A DNA stretch of 64,000 nucleotides from contig NZ_CP059068.1 in NCBI RefSeq assembly GCF_017798165.1, positions 2,108,001 through 2,172,000 on the forward strand. Direction: 5' to 3'. Under the pieces are notes generated by a model, which saw only the letters and a list, made by a program, of their open reading frames with translations, was not told the origin of the DNA and did not search any database. Position 1 is the stretch's first letter. Every line of letters begins with the position of its first letter. The translations under genes and the position numbers were made by a program. Positions 53,186 through 62,031 of the stretch are shown one piece after another. This DNA comes from Rhodoferax sp. AJA081-3 (lineage in GTDB: Bacteria; Pseudomonadota; Gammaproteobacteria; Burkholderiales; Burkholderiaceae_C).

Positions 53186-54040
53186 ATGCACCCCATTTCA
53201 CCACCCCGCACGTCGGTGCCCACCGTTTTGGTCACGGGTGCGGCCAAACGCCTGGGCCGCGATATTGCGCTGGCATTGGCGGCGGCAGGCTGGCGGGTGG
53301 CCGTGCACTACCGAGGCTCACTGGAAGATGCTACGAAAACAGTAGCTGATTGTTCAGCATTGACGGGGGGTTCCGCCGCTTTTCATGCAGACCTGTCGGA
53401 TGAATCGGCCGTCCGGGGCCTGCTCCCCACCGTGATCCAGTCCCTGGGCCATGTAGATGCCGTGGTCAACAGCGCATCCACCTTTGAACACGACACCAGC
53501 GCCAGCTTCAGCTTTGCGGCTCTGGAAAAACATATGCGCAGTAACGCTGGCGCGCCTATTTTGCTGGCCCAGGCCCTGCACGCGCACATCGCAGAACGTG
53601 GGGAATTCCCCGCCGGGCCGCACCAAGGGGCATTAGCCCCCACGGGGGGCAGCGACCCGCGCAGCGGCGGAGCGTGGGGGCGTGGCGTGGTCATCAACTT
53701 GCTGGACCAGAAGTTGTGGAATCAGAATCCTGATTTCATGAGCTACACGCTGTCCAAAGCCGCTTTAGAAGCCGCCAACACCATGCTGGCCATGTCCCTG
53801 AGCCCGCTGGTGCGGGTGGTCGGTGTGGCACCCGGCCTCACTTTGACCAGCCATATGCTCAGCGACGACAAGTTCCAGGCCTTGCACAAATTGTCACCAT
53901 TGGGCCGGTCATCCACCCCCCAGGACGTGGCGGCCGCCGTACTGTTTGCGCTGCAGAACCAATCCATCACCGGCACCACGCTGCTTGTAGACGGTGGCCA
54001 GCACCTGATGCGCTTTGAGCGCGATTTTTCCCTGATGTGA
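53186..54040 (+). CDS. FolM-like pteridine reductase (SDR) carrying two repeat insertions
   Basis: 284 residues. The NADP site is TGAAKRLGRDIALALAAAG; NSASTFEHD and YTLSKAAL (catalytic Tyr-x3-Lys) follow, with the end LLVDGGQHL. It is related to FolM dihydromonapterin reductases and pteridine reductases. It is coupled to folB by a 4-bp overlap if folB uses the GTG at 54037, which supports a pterin role. Two different short repeats lie in frame: the 54-bp element (DATKTVADCSALTGGSAAF) and the 70-bp element ([20 protein letters not shown]), the latter just before VVINLLDQKLWN. Typical relatives lack the second stretch. Confidence 0.88.
   Translation: MHPISPPRTSVPTVLVTGAAKRLGRDIALALAAAGWRVAVHYRGSLEDATKTVADCSALTGGSAAFHADLSDESAVRGLLPTVIQSLGHVDAVVNSASTFEHDTSASFSFAALEKHMRSNAGAPILLAQALHAHIAERGEFPAGPHQGALAPTGGSDPRSGGAWGRGVVINLLDQKLWNQNPDFMSYTLSKAALEAANTMLAMSLSPLVRVVGVAPGLTLTSHMLSDDKFQALHKLSPLGRSSTPQDVAAAVLFALQNQSITGTTLLVDGGQHLMRFERDFSLM
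53330..53383 (+). repeat. 54-bp element, copy 9 (inside the pteridine reductase gene, sense)
   Basis: The left module GCTACGAAAACAGTAGC (53330-53346) has 5-bp perfect arms. The right box is degenerate (GACGGGGGGTTCCGCCGC) but begins at the expected 37-nt distance. Same frame as the other coding copies. Confidence 0.7.
53611..53680 (-). repeat. 70-bp GC-rich element, copy 1 (in frame inside the pteridine reductase gene)
   Basis: It starts CGCCGGGCCGC and ends GCAGCGGCGGAGCGTGGGGG on the + strand. The reverse complement of 56910-56980 aligns over the whole length, with the outer parts nearly identical and a variable middle. Confidence 0.85.
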
Positions 54041-54054
54041 AAGCCACACAAACT

Positions 54055-54426
54055 ATGCAACACACCACGGGAAACCAGACCCTGACCCTGACCGGCCTGC
54101 GTTTTGACGCCAATCTGGGCATTCTGGAGTCCGAAAAAATCGCGCCCCAGCCCATCCAGGTGGATGCGGAGTTGAGCCTGGGCGCCCAGCCCCTGCTGCC
54201 GCACGATGACGACATCCACCACGTGCTGGACTACCGCAAGGTGCGCCAAATCATCATCAACGAATGCACGGCCGAACACGTGAACCTGCTGGAGACCCTG
54301 ATCGGCAAGCTGGCCCACCGCCTGATGCAATTGCCCGGCGTGCTGGGCGTGCGCGTCAAGATCGCCAAACTGGAGATTTTTGACGATTGCGAAGTGGCGA
54401 TACGGGTCGAAGCGGGGCAGTGGTAA
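54055..54426 (+). CDS. folB: Dihydroneopterin aldolase (FolB family)
   Basis: 123 residues. FDANLGILESEKIAPQPIQV holds the conserved Glu, and VRVKIAKLEIFDDCEVAI the conserved Lys of FolB. It cleaves 7,8-dihydroneopterin in folate synthesis. The ATG at 54055 was chosen; a GTG at 54037 overlapping the previous stop is also possible and would show coupling. Confidence 0.88.
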   Translation: MQHTTGNQTLTLTGLRFDANLGILESEKIAPQPIQVDAELSLGAQPLLPHDDDIHHVLDYRKVRQIIINECTAEHVNLLETLIGKLAHRLMQLPGVLGVRVKIAKLEIFDDCEVAIRVEAGQW

Positions 54427-54479
54427 GCACCCTCGCTTGGTAGCCAGGGTGGGGCCTAACGCAGCACCGAAATGCTGAC

Positions 54480-54510
54480 TGACGTACAATATGTACAACT
54501 TAGTACGTCA
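54480..54510. promoter_or_regulatory. Operator of the toxin-antitoxin pair
   Basis: The arms TGACGTAC (54480-54487) and GTACGTCA (54503-54510) are perfect inverse copies with TGTACA between them. Three GTAC cores are spaced 9-10 bp, about one helical turn. It lies 14 bp before the antitoxin ATG. Confidence 0.7.
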
Positions 54511-54523
54511 CAATCCCCTGTTC

Positions 54524-54847
54524 ATGAATAACAAACTCACCCTGCGCATGGACGAGTCCCTGATCGCCAGCGCCAAAGACTATGCGGCTGCCAATGGCAG
54601 TTCGGTCTCGCAGATGGTGGCCAACTACTTCGCCGCGCTCACGCAAACGCAAGTTGCCGCAGGCACTCCGGGCGAAGCCAAACCGCGCACCAGCCGCCAA
54701 AAACCGACCACGACTGCAGGCCCGGTTACCCGCAGCCTGGTGGGTATCCTCAAACCGCCAGCCGGACAAAAGCCGGTTGCAGAGGATGACTACCGCGCCT
54801 ATCTGGAGCGCAAACACCTAGGCAGCGGTTCGGAGCAGCGGTCGTGA
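54524..54847 (+). CDS. Antitoxin of a PIN-domain toxin-antitoxin pair (DUF6364-like)
   Basis: 107 residues. KLTLRMDESLIASAKDYAAANGSSVSQMVANYF is a ribbon-helix-helix type DNA-binding region. The Lys/Pro-rich middle and the C-terminal part (EDDYRAYLERKHLG) would bind the toxin. The stop overlaps the toxin's GTG start (GTGA). The dyad at 54480-54510 is the likely autoregulatory site. Confidence 0.82.
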   Translation: MNNKLTLRMDESLIASAKDYAAANGSSVSQMVANYFAALTQTQVAAGTPGEAKPRTSRQKPTTTAGPVTRSLVGILKPPAGQKPVAEDDYRAYLERKHLGSGSEQRS

Positions 54848-55254
54848 TTCTGATCGACACCAATGTGATACTGGACCTGCTGCTGGAGCGGCCTGAACAC
54901 GTGGCTGCTGCCCGCCAGGTGAGCGACAAGGTGGAGTCTGGTGAGCTGCACGCGATGCTGTGCGCCACCACCGTCACCACCATCGACTACCTGGCGCGCA
55001 AACAATTGGGCACGGATGGCGCCAAAGCCGCCGTGCATGCCCTGCTCAGCCTGTATGACATTGCGGCCGTCACCCGCAGCACGCTGCAGCTGGCGCTGGA
55101 TGCCGATATGCCCGATTTTGAAGACGCCGTGCTGGCCCATGCCGCCCACCAGGCCGGTGCCCACGCCATCATCACCCGCAATCTGCGGGACTTTGCCAAG
55201 AGCCCGGTCCGGGCCTACACCCCCATCCAATATCTGGCCTTGCAAGCCACCTAA
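54844..55254 (+). CDS. PIN-domain toxin (VapC-like RNase)
   Basis: 136 residues. The acidic residues of the PIN site are D5 in LIDTNVILDLLL, the Glu near VESGELHAM and the Asp pair in MPDFEDAVLAHAA, with ITRNLRDFAKS near the end. It would cleave RNA when free of antitoxin. It is translationally coupled to the antitoxin through GTGA. Confidence 0.88.
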   Translation: MILIDTNVILDLLLERPEHVAAARQVSDKVESGELHAMLCATTVTTIDYLARKQLGTDGAKAAVHALLSLYDIAAVTRSTLQLALDADMPDFEDAVLAHAAHQAGAHAIITRNLRDFAKSPVRAYTPIQYLALQAT

Positions 55255-55276
55255 CTAACTTGACAGAGCCACTTGT

Positions 55277-56236
55277 ATGAACGCCATGAACGAATCCATT
55301 GCCTGGGTCGCCCCAGAAGAAGAAGCCGCACCCGTCAAGCGCGAGCGCAGCGCCGAGGAACGCGCCGCCCACGAGACCCACAAGCTGGAAAAGCGCCTGT
55401 GCCGCCAGGTGGGCCAGGCCATCATCGATTTCAACATGATTGAAGAAGGCGACCGCATCATGGTGTGTATGTCCGGCGGCAAGGACAGCTACGGCATGCT
55501 CGACATCCTGCTGAAGATGCAGCAGCGCGCACCCATCAGCTTCGAAATCGTGGCCGTCAACCTGGACCAGAAGCAGCCCGGCTTCCCCGAGCACATCCTG
55601 CCCGAGTACCTGAAAAGCCTGGGCGTGGAGTACCACATCGAGACGCAGGACACCTACTCCATCGTCAAGCGCAACATCCCCGAAGGCAAGACCATGTGCA
55701 GCCTATGCAGCCGGCTGCGCCGGGGCATCTTGTACAACGTGGCACGCAAGCTCAAGTGCAACAAACTCGCACTGGGCCACCACCGCGACGACATGTTGCA
55801 GACCTTCTTTTTGAACATGTTCTTCGGCGGCAAGCTCAAGGGCATGCCACCCAAGCTCAACAGCGACAACGGCGAATTCATCGTCATACGCCCGCTGGCC
55901 TATGTGGCAGAGAAGGACCTGATCCGCTGGGCCGAGCACCGCCAGTTCCCCATCATCCCCTGCACGCTGTGCGGCAGCCAGCAGAACCTGCAGCGCGTAC
56001 AGATCGGCAAGATGCTGCGCGAGTGGGAAAAGCAGTACCCCGGCCGCGCCGAGACCATGTTCACAGCGCTTCAAAACGTGGTGCCCTCGCACCTGATGGA
56101 CCACACCAAACACGACTTCAAGGCCATCAAAGCCACCGGCATCCCAGACGCCGATGGCGACACCGCCTTTGACCAGGAAGAGCCTGTTGCACCCAAGCTG
56201 TCGGGCCTGCCCGGCCTGTCGGTGGTGATGGGTTGA
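55277..56236 (+). CDS. ttcA: tRNA 2-thiocytidine biosynthesis protein
   Basis: 319 residues. The PP-loop is [11 protein letters not shown]. The iron-sulfur cysteines are in [11 protein letters not shown] and IPCTLCGSQ. It thiolates C32 of certain tRNAs using a 4Fe-4S cluster. Length and motif order match E. coli TtcA. It lies 22 bp after the toxin gene. Confidence 0.97.
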   Translation: MNAMNESIAWVAPEEEAAPVKRERSAEERAAHETHKLEKRLCRQVGQAIIDFNMIEEGDRIMVCMSGGKDSYGMLDILLKMQQRAPISFEIVAVNLDQKQPGFPEHILPEYLKSLGVEYHIETQDTYSIVKRNIPEGKTMCSLCSRLRRGILYNVARKLKCNKLALGHHRDDMLQTFFLNMFFGGKLKGMPPKLNSDNGEFIVIRPLAYVAEKDLIRWAEHRQFPIIPCTLCGSQQNLQRVQIGKMLREWEKQYPGRAETMFTALQNVVPSHLMDHTKHDFKAIKATGIPDADGDTAFDQEEPVAPKLSGLPGLSVVMG

Positions 56237-56247
56237 ACACCGCACTG

Positions 56248-56904
56248 ATGACCGGCGCGACCCGCATCATTGCCATACGCCACGGCGAGACCGCCTGGAA
56301 TGTCGAGACTCGGCTCCAGGGCCATCTGGACATCGGTCTGAATGTACGCGGCCAATGGCAGGCCGCCCGCGCCGCCGAGGCCCTGGCCGACGAAGACATT
56401 GCCGCCATCTACAGCAGCGACCTCTCGCGCGCCAGCGCCACCGCGCAGGCGATTGCTGACAAATCCAGCCGGCTGGGTGCACGGCAATTGCGGCTGAACA
56501 ACGGCCTGCGTGAACGTGGTTTTGGCATTTTTGAAGGCCAGACCTACGCGCAGATAGCCTCCGACTGGCCAGAAGAATCGAAACGCTGGCGCCAGCGTGA
56601 CCCCCACTTTGCGCCGCATGGCGGCGAAACGCTGACCCAGCTGCGCGACCGCATCGCCGCCACCGTCAACACACTGGCCAGCCAGCATGTGGGGGAACAG
56701 ATCGTGCTGGTGGCACATGGCGGCGTCATGGATGCGCTGTACCGCCTGGCCACACGGCAAACCATTGAATCCCCCCGCACCTGGGACCTGGGCAATGCTG
56801 CCATCAACCGCCTGCTGTGGACGCCCGACGGCCTGAGCCTGGTGGGCTGGTCTGACACCCGACACCTGGAAGACGCCGAAACACTCGACGAGACAAGCAC
56901 TTAG
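56248..56904 (+). CDS. Histidine phosphatase family protein (phosphoglycerate mutase-like)
   Basis: 218 residues. [12 protein letters not shown] carries the catalytic His, [14 protein letters not shown] the acid/base Glu region and [12 protein letters not shown] the second His. The substrate is unknown; relatives include GpmB-like and alpha-ribazole phosphatases. The ATG at 56248 is preferred over a TTG at 56233 that overlaps the ttcA stop. Confidence 0.9.
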   Translation: MTGATRIIAIRHGETAWNVETRLQGHLDIGLNVRGQWQAARAAEALADEDIAAIYSSDLSRASATAQAIADKSSRLGARQLRLNNGLRERGFGIFEGQTYAQIASDWPEESKRWRQRDPHFAPHGGETLTQLRDRIAATVNTLASQHVGEQIVLVAHGGVMDALYRLATRQTIESPRTWDLGNAAINRLLWTPDGLSLVGWSDTRHLEDAETLDETST

Positions 56905-56909
56905 AATTA

Positions 56910-56980
56910 CCCCCACGCTCCACCGCTGCGCGGGTCGCTGCCCCCCCGAGGGGGCCTTCGCGCCTAGGGGCGGCCCGGCG
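56910..56980 (+). repeat. 70-bp GC-rich element, copy 2 (intergenic)
   Basis: It begins CCCCCACGCTCCACCGCTGC and ends GGGGCGGCCCGGCG. It fills most of the gap between the histidine phosphatase and frmA and so lies in the frmA leader or promoter. Confidence 0.85.
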
Positions 56981-57005
56981 GCGCTCAACAACAAGGATCG
57001 ATCCC

Positions 57006-58124
57006 ATGCAAACCAAAGCCGCCGTCGCCTGGAAATCCGGCCAGCCACTGACCATAGAAACCGTGGATCTGCAAGGCCCCAGGTTCGGCGAGGTGTTGGT
57101 GGAGATCAAGGCCTCGGGCATCTGCCATACCGACTACTACACGCTGAGCGGCGCGGACCCCGAGGGTATCTTCCCGGCCATCCTGGGCCACGAAGGCGCA
57201 GGCATTGTGGTGGATGTAGGCCCCGGTGTGACCACGCTGAAGAAGGGTGACCATGTCATCCCGCTGTACACGCCGGAATGCCGCACCTGCAAGTTTTGCC
57301 TTTCGCGCAAGACCAATCTGTGCCAGCTGATCCGCGGCACACAAGGTAAGGGCCTGATGCCCGACGCCACCAGCCGCTTCAGCCTGAATGGCGACCCGAT
57401 TTTTCACTACATGGGCACCAGCACCTTCAGCAACCACACCGTGGTACCCGAGATTGCGCTGGCCAAGATCCGCAGCGACGCGCCGTTTGACAAGGTTTGT
57501 TACATCGGCTGCGGCGTCACCACCGGCATTGGTGCCGTGATCTTTACCGCCAAGGTGGAAGCCGGTGCCAACGCCGTGGTGTTTGGTCTGGGCGGTATTG
57601 GCCTGAACGTGATCCAGGGCCTGAAGATGGTGGGCGCCGACAAGATCATTGGCATCGATTTGAACCCGGCACGCGAAGCCATGGCGCGCCAGTTTGGCAT
57701 GACGCACTTTTTGAACCCCAAGGACATCGAAGCGGCCGGTGGCAACATCGTCGACGCCATCGTGCAACTGACCGATGGCGGTGCCGACTACAGCTTTGAA
57801 TGTATAGGCAACACCAAGGTCATGCGCCAGGCGCTGGAGTGCACACACAAGGGCTGGGGCCGCAGCATCATCATTGGTGTGGCCGAAGCCGGTGCCGAGA
57901 TCAGCACCCGGCCGTTCCAGCTGGTGACCGGTCGCAAGTGGGAAGGCTCGGCCTTTGGTGGCGCGCGGGGCCGCACCGATGTGCCCAAGATCGTGGACTG
58001 GTACATGGACGGCAAGATCAATATCGACAGCCTGATCACCCACACCATGCCGCTGGAAGATATCAACAAGGGCTTTGACTTGATGAAAAGCGGCGAGTCG
58101 ATCCGCGGTGTTGTGCTGTTCTGA
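57006..58124 (+). CDS. frmA: S-(hydroxymethyl)glutathione dehydrogenase (class III alcohol dehydrogenase)
   Basis: 372 residues. The catalytic zinc ligands are in [12 protein letters not shown] and LGHEGAG, the structural zinc site in [15 protein letters not shown] and the NAD site in [13 protein letters not shown]. It oxidises S-hydroxymethylglutathione made from formaldehyde and also reduces S-nitrosoglutathione. The stop shares TGATG with the start of frmB, so the two detoxification enzymes are coupled. No FrmR-type repressor gene is adjacent. Confidence 0.96.
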   Translation: MQTKAAVAWKSGQPLTIETVDLQGPRFGEVLVEIKASGICHTDYYTLSGADPEGIFPAILGHEGAGIVVDVGPGVTTLKKGDHVIPLYTPECRTCKFCLSRKTNLCQLIRGTQGKGLMPDATSRFSLNGDPIFHYMGTSTFSNHTVVPEIALAKIRSDAPFDKVCYIGCGVTTGIGAVIFTAKVEAGANAVVFGLGGIGLNVIQGLKMVGADKIIGIDLNPAREAMARQFGMTHFLNPKDIEAAGGNIVDAIVQLTDGGADYSFECIGNTKVMRQALECTHKGWGRSIIIGVAEAGAEISTRPFQLVTGRKWEGSAFGGARGRTDVPKIVDWYMDGKINIDSLITHTMPLEDINKGFDLMKSGESIRGVVLF

Positions 58125-59002
58125 TGGCCGACGGTTTGCTACTGCTGAGTGAACACGCCTCATTTGGCGGTGTGCAGCGCTTCTACCAGCACGACTCCGC
58201 TGCCATTGGCCTGCCCATGCGCTTCTCGGTTTACCTGCCGCCGCAGGCCACCAGCCAATCAGTCCCTGCACTCATGTACCTGGCCGGGCTGACCTGCACC
58301 GAAGAAACCTTTATGGCCAAGGCAGGCGCGCAGCGTGTAGCGGCCGAACTGGGCCTGGCCCTGATTGCGCCCGACACAAGCCCGCGCGGTGCAGGCATTG
58401 CGGGTGAAGCCGATAGCTGGGACTTTGGGCTTGGCGCGGGCTTTTACCTCAACGCCACGCAGGCGCCGTGGTCGGCGCACTACCGCATGGAAAGTTATCT
58501 GTTGCACGATCTGCTGCCGCTGATTAGTGAAGCCTTGCCCATCGACACACAACGCCTGGGGATCACTGGCCACTCCATGGGCGGGCACGGTGCGCTGACG
58601 CTGGCCCTGCGCCACCCAGGACGCTTCCAATCCTTGTCCGCCTTTGCCCCTATCTGTGCGCCCAGCCAGTGCCCTTGGGGCCAGAAGGCATTCACCGGCT
58701 ATCTGGGCGATGCGCCGGAGGCCTGGGCGCAGCACGATGCTTCGGCGTTAATGGGTTTGCGCAGCAGTGCGTTGTTTGCACAGGGCATCCTCATCGACCA
58801 GGGCCTGGGCGACAAGTTTCTGGACACCCAATTGCATCCACACCTGTTCGAGAACGCCTGCGCAAAGGCAAACCAGCCGCTGACACTGCGCCGCCACGCG
58901 GGTTACGACCACGGTTACTACTTCATCAGCACCTTCATGGAAGACCACCTGCGCCACCATGCCGTAGCGCTGGGCATTGGCGGCGTGGCGGCTGGCGGTT
59001 AA
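58124..59002 (+). CDS. frmB: S-formylglutathione hydrolase
   Basis: 292 residues of alpha/beta-hydrolase fold. The nucleophile elbow is GHSMGGHGALTL, the Asp lies in ILIDQGLGDKFL and the His in GYDHGYYFISTF. It hydrolyses S-formylglutathione to formate and glutathione. The start overlaps the frmA stop by one base. Confidence 0.96.
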   Translation: MADGLLLLSEHASFGGVQRFYQHDSAAIGLPMRFSVYLPPQATSQSVPALMYLAGLTCTEETFMAKAGAQRVAAELGLALIAPDTSPRGAGIAGEADSWDFGLGAGFYLNATQAPWSAHYRMESYLLHDLLPLISEALPIDTQRLGITGHSMGGHGALTLALRHPGRFQSLSAFAPICAPSQCPWGQKAFTGYLGDAPEAWAQHDASALMGLRSSALFAQGILIDQGLGDKFLDTQLHPHLFENACAKANQPLTLRRHAGYDHGYYFISTFMEDHLRHHAVALGIGGVAAGG

Positions 59003-60171
59003 TAAACCGCTGTCGGCTGGGACAGGCCCTGCAGCTTCTTGCTCAGCAGCGCCACACTGGGGCCCTGGTTGTTGATGGCGCGCATCGTCGCCAATTGTTT
59101 GTTCGCCGCATCCAACTGACCATGGCGGCTGTAGGCAAGGCCCAGGTAGAAATGGATCTCTTCAAACCCGGTGGTCAACTTTTCGGCACGCTCCAGTGCC
59201 GCAATGGCGTCGCGCCATTGGCCACTCTCCACGGCCTTGACGCCTTTGCCCAGCCAGTAGTAGGGGTCTTCGTGCTGGCGCTGGGCCAGCTGGTCGGCAT
59301 ACAACTGCGCCTCGGCCGTGCGGCCCTGTGCCGCCAACACCCTTTGCATGGCCGCCAGCTGGGCATAACTGGGTTCACCCAGGGCCATGGCCTGGCGCAA
59401 GAGTTTTTCAGCGCCCTGGTAGTGACCGGTGCGCGCATACAGCTGGGCCAAGTTGTTGAACGCTGGTGCGTAGTCCGGTGCCAGCGCCAGGGCCGCGCGG
59501 TAGTAGGCGTAGGCATGGTTGTAGTTGCGTTGCAGCAGGTACTCGGTGGCCCGGTTGTTATAAAAGCGCGCCATGATGGCCTCTTCTGACAGGCGCATGC
59601 CGGGGCGCAGTGAGCCGCCCTGGGGTTCAAAGTCGATCACAAAACTGCCTGCGCCATAGGTGCTGCCGTTCACCGACACATCCACCTTGTTGCGCACAAA
59701 CAGGTTCACATGGCCGTTGATCAGATCGAAGCCCTCGCGCCGGTCCATCACTACCGGGACGGACACCTCTTGCATGCGGGCTTCGATACCCAAAAACTTG
59801 GCCGCGGTGTAAGCCAGAATGGTCAGCGACAGGCAGTCGCCCCGCTTCTCGCGCCAGGTTTGTGCTGCCCCAGTGGTGTGGCCTGCGGTATAGGCCAGGC
59901 GGATGCCGTTGGGGCCGTACAGGCGCGAGAGCAGGATGTCCATGCGTTTCTCGGTGCTGAAGCCTATGCGGTCATCCGACTTCAGGTCGCGCACCAGGGT
60001 CTCGTCCAGCCCGAAAAGCGTTTCACGGGTTTCGGTGACCAACGCGGGGTTGTACTGGAAAGCCTGGTCCTGCCACACATCCGCAGGCAACGAACCCGCC
60101 ACACGTTGGGTGGCACAGCCGCCCAAGGCCAGCACACAGGCCACAACAACACAGACTTTAGACAAGCGCAT
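58999..60171 (-). CDS. TPR lipoprotein with transglutaminase-like domain
   Basis: 390 residues. A lipoprotein signal ends in the lipobox LALGGC. Residues of about 60-175 look like a transglutaminase-like fold, with Cys in KRGDCLSLTILAY and His in INGHVNLFV. From about 200 on there are TPR repeats (NRATEYLLQRNYNHAYAYYR, APAFNNLAQLYARTGHYQGA). The ATG at 60171 has GCGAGGTG upstream and gives a short lipoprotein signal. It converges on frmB with a 4-bp overlap. It may process or scaffold envelope proteins; the substrate is unknown. Confidence 0.8.
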   Translation of the reverse strand: MRLSKVCVVVACVLALGGCATQRVAGSLPADVWQDQAFQYNPALVTETRETLFGLDETLVRDLKSDDRIGFSTEKRMDILLSRLYGPNGIRLAYTAGHTTGAAQTWREKRGDCLSLTILAYTAAKFLGIEARMQEVSVPVVMDRREGFDLINGHVNLFVRNKVDVSVNGSTYGAGSFVIDFEPQGGSLRPGMRLSEEAIMARFYNNRATEYLLQRNYNHAYAYYRAALALAPDYAPAFNNLAQLYARTGHYQGAEKLLRQAMALGEPSYAQLAAMQRVLAAQGRTAEAQLYADQLAQRQHEDPYYWLGKGVKAVESGQWRDAIAALERAEKLTTGFEEIHFYLGLAYSRHGQLDAANKQLATMRAINNQGPSVALLSKKLQGLSQPTAVY

Positions 60172-60289
60172 GGCACACCTCGCACAGTTTTTCATGGGAC
60201 GCACTGAGCACAGTATGGTGCGAAAACCTTAGGATTTCCATAGGGTTGGTCCGGATTTAACGAAGCGCTTGCTCGGCGAAAATACAGCC

Positions 60290-62017
60290 ATGAGCAAAGT
60301 TATTGTTTTCGCCACTCCCGTCTTCCTGTTACTGATTGCGCTAGAGCTTCTGTGGAGCCGCAGACAGAGTAGCCGCACCGCCGGGCAAACGCCCTACCGG
60401 CTGAACGACGCCATCAACAGCATCAGCCTGGGCATGCTGAGCCAGCTCACCGGTGTGCTGAGCAAGCTGTTCAGCATTGGCATCTATGTGCTGGTGTTCA
60501 ACGCGCTGGCGCTGTACCCCGATATGTCCTTCTGGACGACCTGGTATGGCGTGCTGCTGGCCCTGGTGTTCTATGACTTTTGTTACTACTGGCTGCACCG
60601 TGCGGGCCATGTGGTGGCGCTGTTTTGGGCCGCACACGTGGTGCACCACCAGAGCCAGCACTACAACCTGACCACCGCCCTGCGCCAGACCTCTACCGGT
60701 TTCCTGTTTGGCTGGGTTTTTTACATCCCCATGGCATTGGCGGGTGTACCACCGGAAGTCTTTGGTGCCGTGGCGCTGATCGACCTGCTCTACCAGTTCT
60801 GGGTGCACACCGAGCAGGTGGGCAAGCTGGGCTGGTTTGACCGCGTGTTCTGCTCACCCAGCAACCACCGTGTGCACCACGCGGTAAATGACCCGTATAT
60901 CGACAAAAACTACGGCGGCATCCTGATCCTGTGGGACCGCCTGTTTGGCACCTTCCGCGAAGAGACCGAGCCCTGCGTCTACGGCACGCGCGGCCTGCTG
61001 AACAGCTGGGACCCGCTGTGGGCCAATGTGGATACCTACGCGTCCTTGGCCAAGGACTCTTGGCGAACGCTCAACTGGAGCGACAAGATCAAGCTTTGGT
61101 TCAAGCCACCCGGCTGGCAGAGTGCCGAGATGGCGCGCACCAACCCTAAACCGCCGTTTACCCTGGCGTCGGTGACGCTCTACAACCCGCCACTGAGCAC
61201 CCCACAGCAGTGGTTTGCAGGCCTGCAGTTTCTGCTGGCCATGGCCGCCGTGCTGGCCTTCTTGTGGCATGTGGACACGATGTCTTTCACCAACAGCGCG
61301 ATCTGGTGCGCAGCCATTGCCGCGGGCCTGTGGGCCAATGGCCACTTCATGCAGGGCAAGCTGCACATGCTGGAGGTGCTGGCGGTACAGAGTGGCGCCC
61401 TGGCCACTGTGGCCGCACTGGGCCTGATGGACGGCTATATGGTGTTCAAACCCTTGACCATGCTGATTGCTATTGCTTTTGTAGCTACAAGAGCAAGAAG
61501 TATCGGGGCTACAGGCCAATTTGACATATTGCTTATGGTGGCCCTGGTGTTTTCGCTGATAGGCGATGTGTTTTTGATGCTGCCGGGCAACTACTTCATC
61601 CCCGGCCTGGCGTCTTTCCTGGTGGCCCACATCTTCTATATCGCGTTGTTCCGCCAGGGCCAAACATGGTTCCCCAGCAAAAAGGCCTTGGTGTCAGTGC
61701 TGGCGGTGGGCGTGGTTATGTACGGCATCGTCTGGGGCGGCCTGGGTGACCCGGTGCTGAAGGCGGCCGTCGCCGCCTATGTGGGCGTCATCTCGCTGAT
61801 GGCGGCCCAGGCCATAGGCCGCGCCACCGTTCAAGGCAGCCAAGACGCCGGTGCCGGCTGGGTGGCGCTGGGCGCCTGTGTGTTCATGGTCAGTGACTCG
61901 CTGATCGCCATCAACAAGTTTGTGACGCCGGTGGCGCTGTCATCGCTGTGGATTCTGGCGACCTACTATGCGGCGCAACTGTTGATCGTGCACAACGCGC
62001 GGATGCCAAAGTATTGA
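60290..62017 (+). CDS. Fusion of AGMO-like hydroxylase and YhhN-type lysoplasmalogenase
   Basis: 575 residues. The N-terminal half (to about 285) is a di-iron hydroxylase with His clusters YYWLHRAGH, HVVHHQSQHYN and SNHRVHHAVND; the pattern and the HTEQVGKLGWFD segment resemble alkylglycerol monooxygenase. The C-terminal part (about 310-570) is a multi-helix YhhN/TMEM86-like domain (FSLIGDVFLMLP, GLASFLVAHIFYIALF). In animals these families cleave ether and vinyl-ether bonds of ether lipids, so the fusion may degrade ether lipids or plasmalogens. A 54-bp element copy codes for AIAFVATRARSIGATGQF inside the C-terminal part. Confidence 0.82.
   Translation: MSKVIVFATPVFLLLIALELLWSRRQSSRTAGQTPYRLNDAINSISLGMLSQLTGVLSKLFSIGIYVLVFNALALYPDMSFWTTWYGVLLALVFYDFCYYWLHRAGHVVALFWAAHVVHHQSQHYNLTTALRQTSTGFLFGWVFYIPMALAGVPPEVFGAVALIDLLYQFWVHTEQVGKLGWFDRVFCSPSNHRVHHAVNDPYIDKNYGGILILWDRLFGTFREETEPCVYGTRGLLNSWDPLWANVDTYASLAKDSWRTLNWSDKIKLWFKPPGWQSAEMARTNPKPPFTLASVTLYNPPLSTPQQWFAGLQFLLAMAAVLAFLWHVDTMSFTNSAIWCAAIAAGLWANGHFMQGKLHMLEVLAVQSGALATVAALGLMDGYMVFKPLTMLIAIAFVATRARSIGATGQFDILLMVALVFSLIGDVFLMLPGNYFIPGLASFLVAHIFYIALFRQGQTWFPSKKALVSVLAVGVVMYGIVWGGLGDPVLKAAVAAYVGVISLMAAQAIGRATVQGSQDAGAGWVALGACVFMVSDSLIAINKFVTPVALSSLWILATYYAAQLLIVHNARMPKY
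61469..61522 (+). repeat. 54-bp element, copy 10 (inside the hydroxylase/lysoplasmalogenase gene, sense)
   Basis: The left module is GCTATTGCTTTTGTAGC (61469-61485). The box GGGGCTACAGGCCAATTT has GGGCTA at 61506, 37 nt from the start. It codes for a GATGQF end, like copies 5 and 6. Confidence 0.88.
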
Positions 62018-62031
62018 AGGCAATAAGGAGC

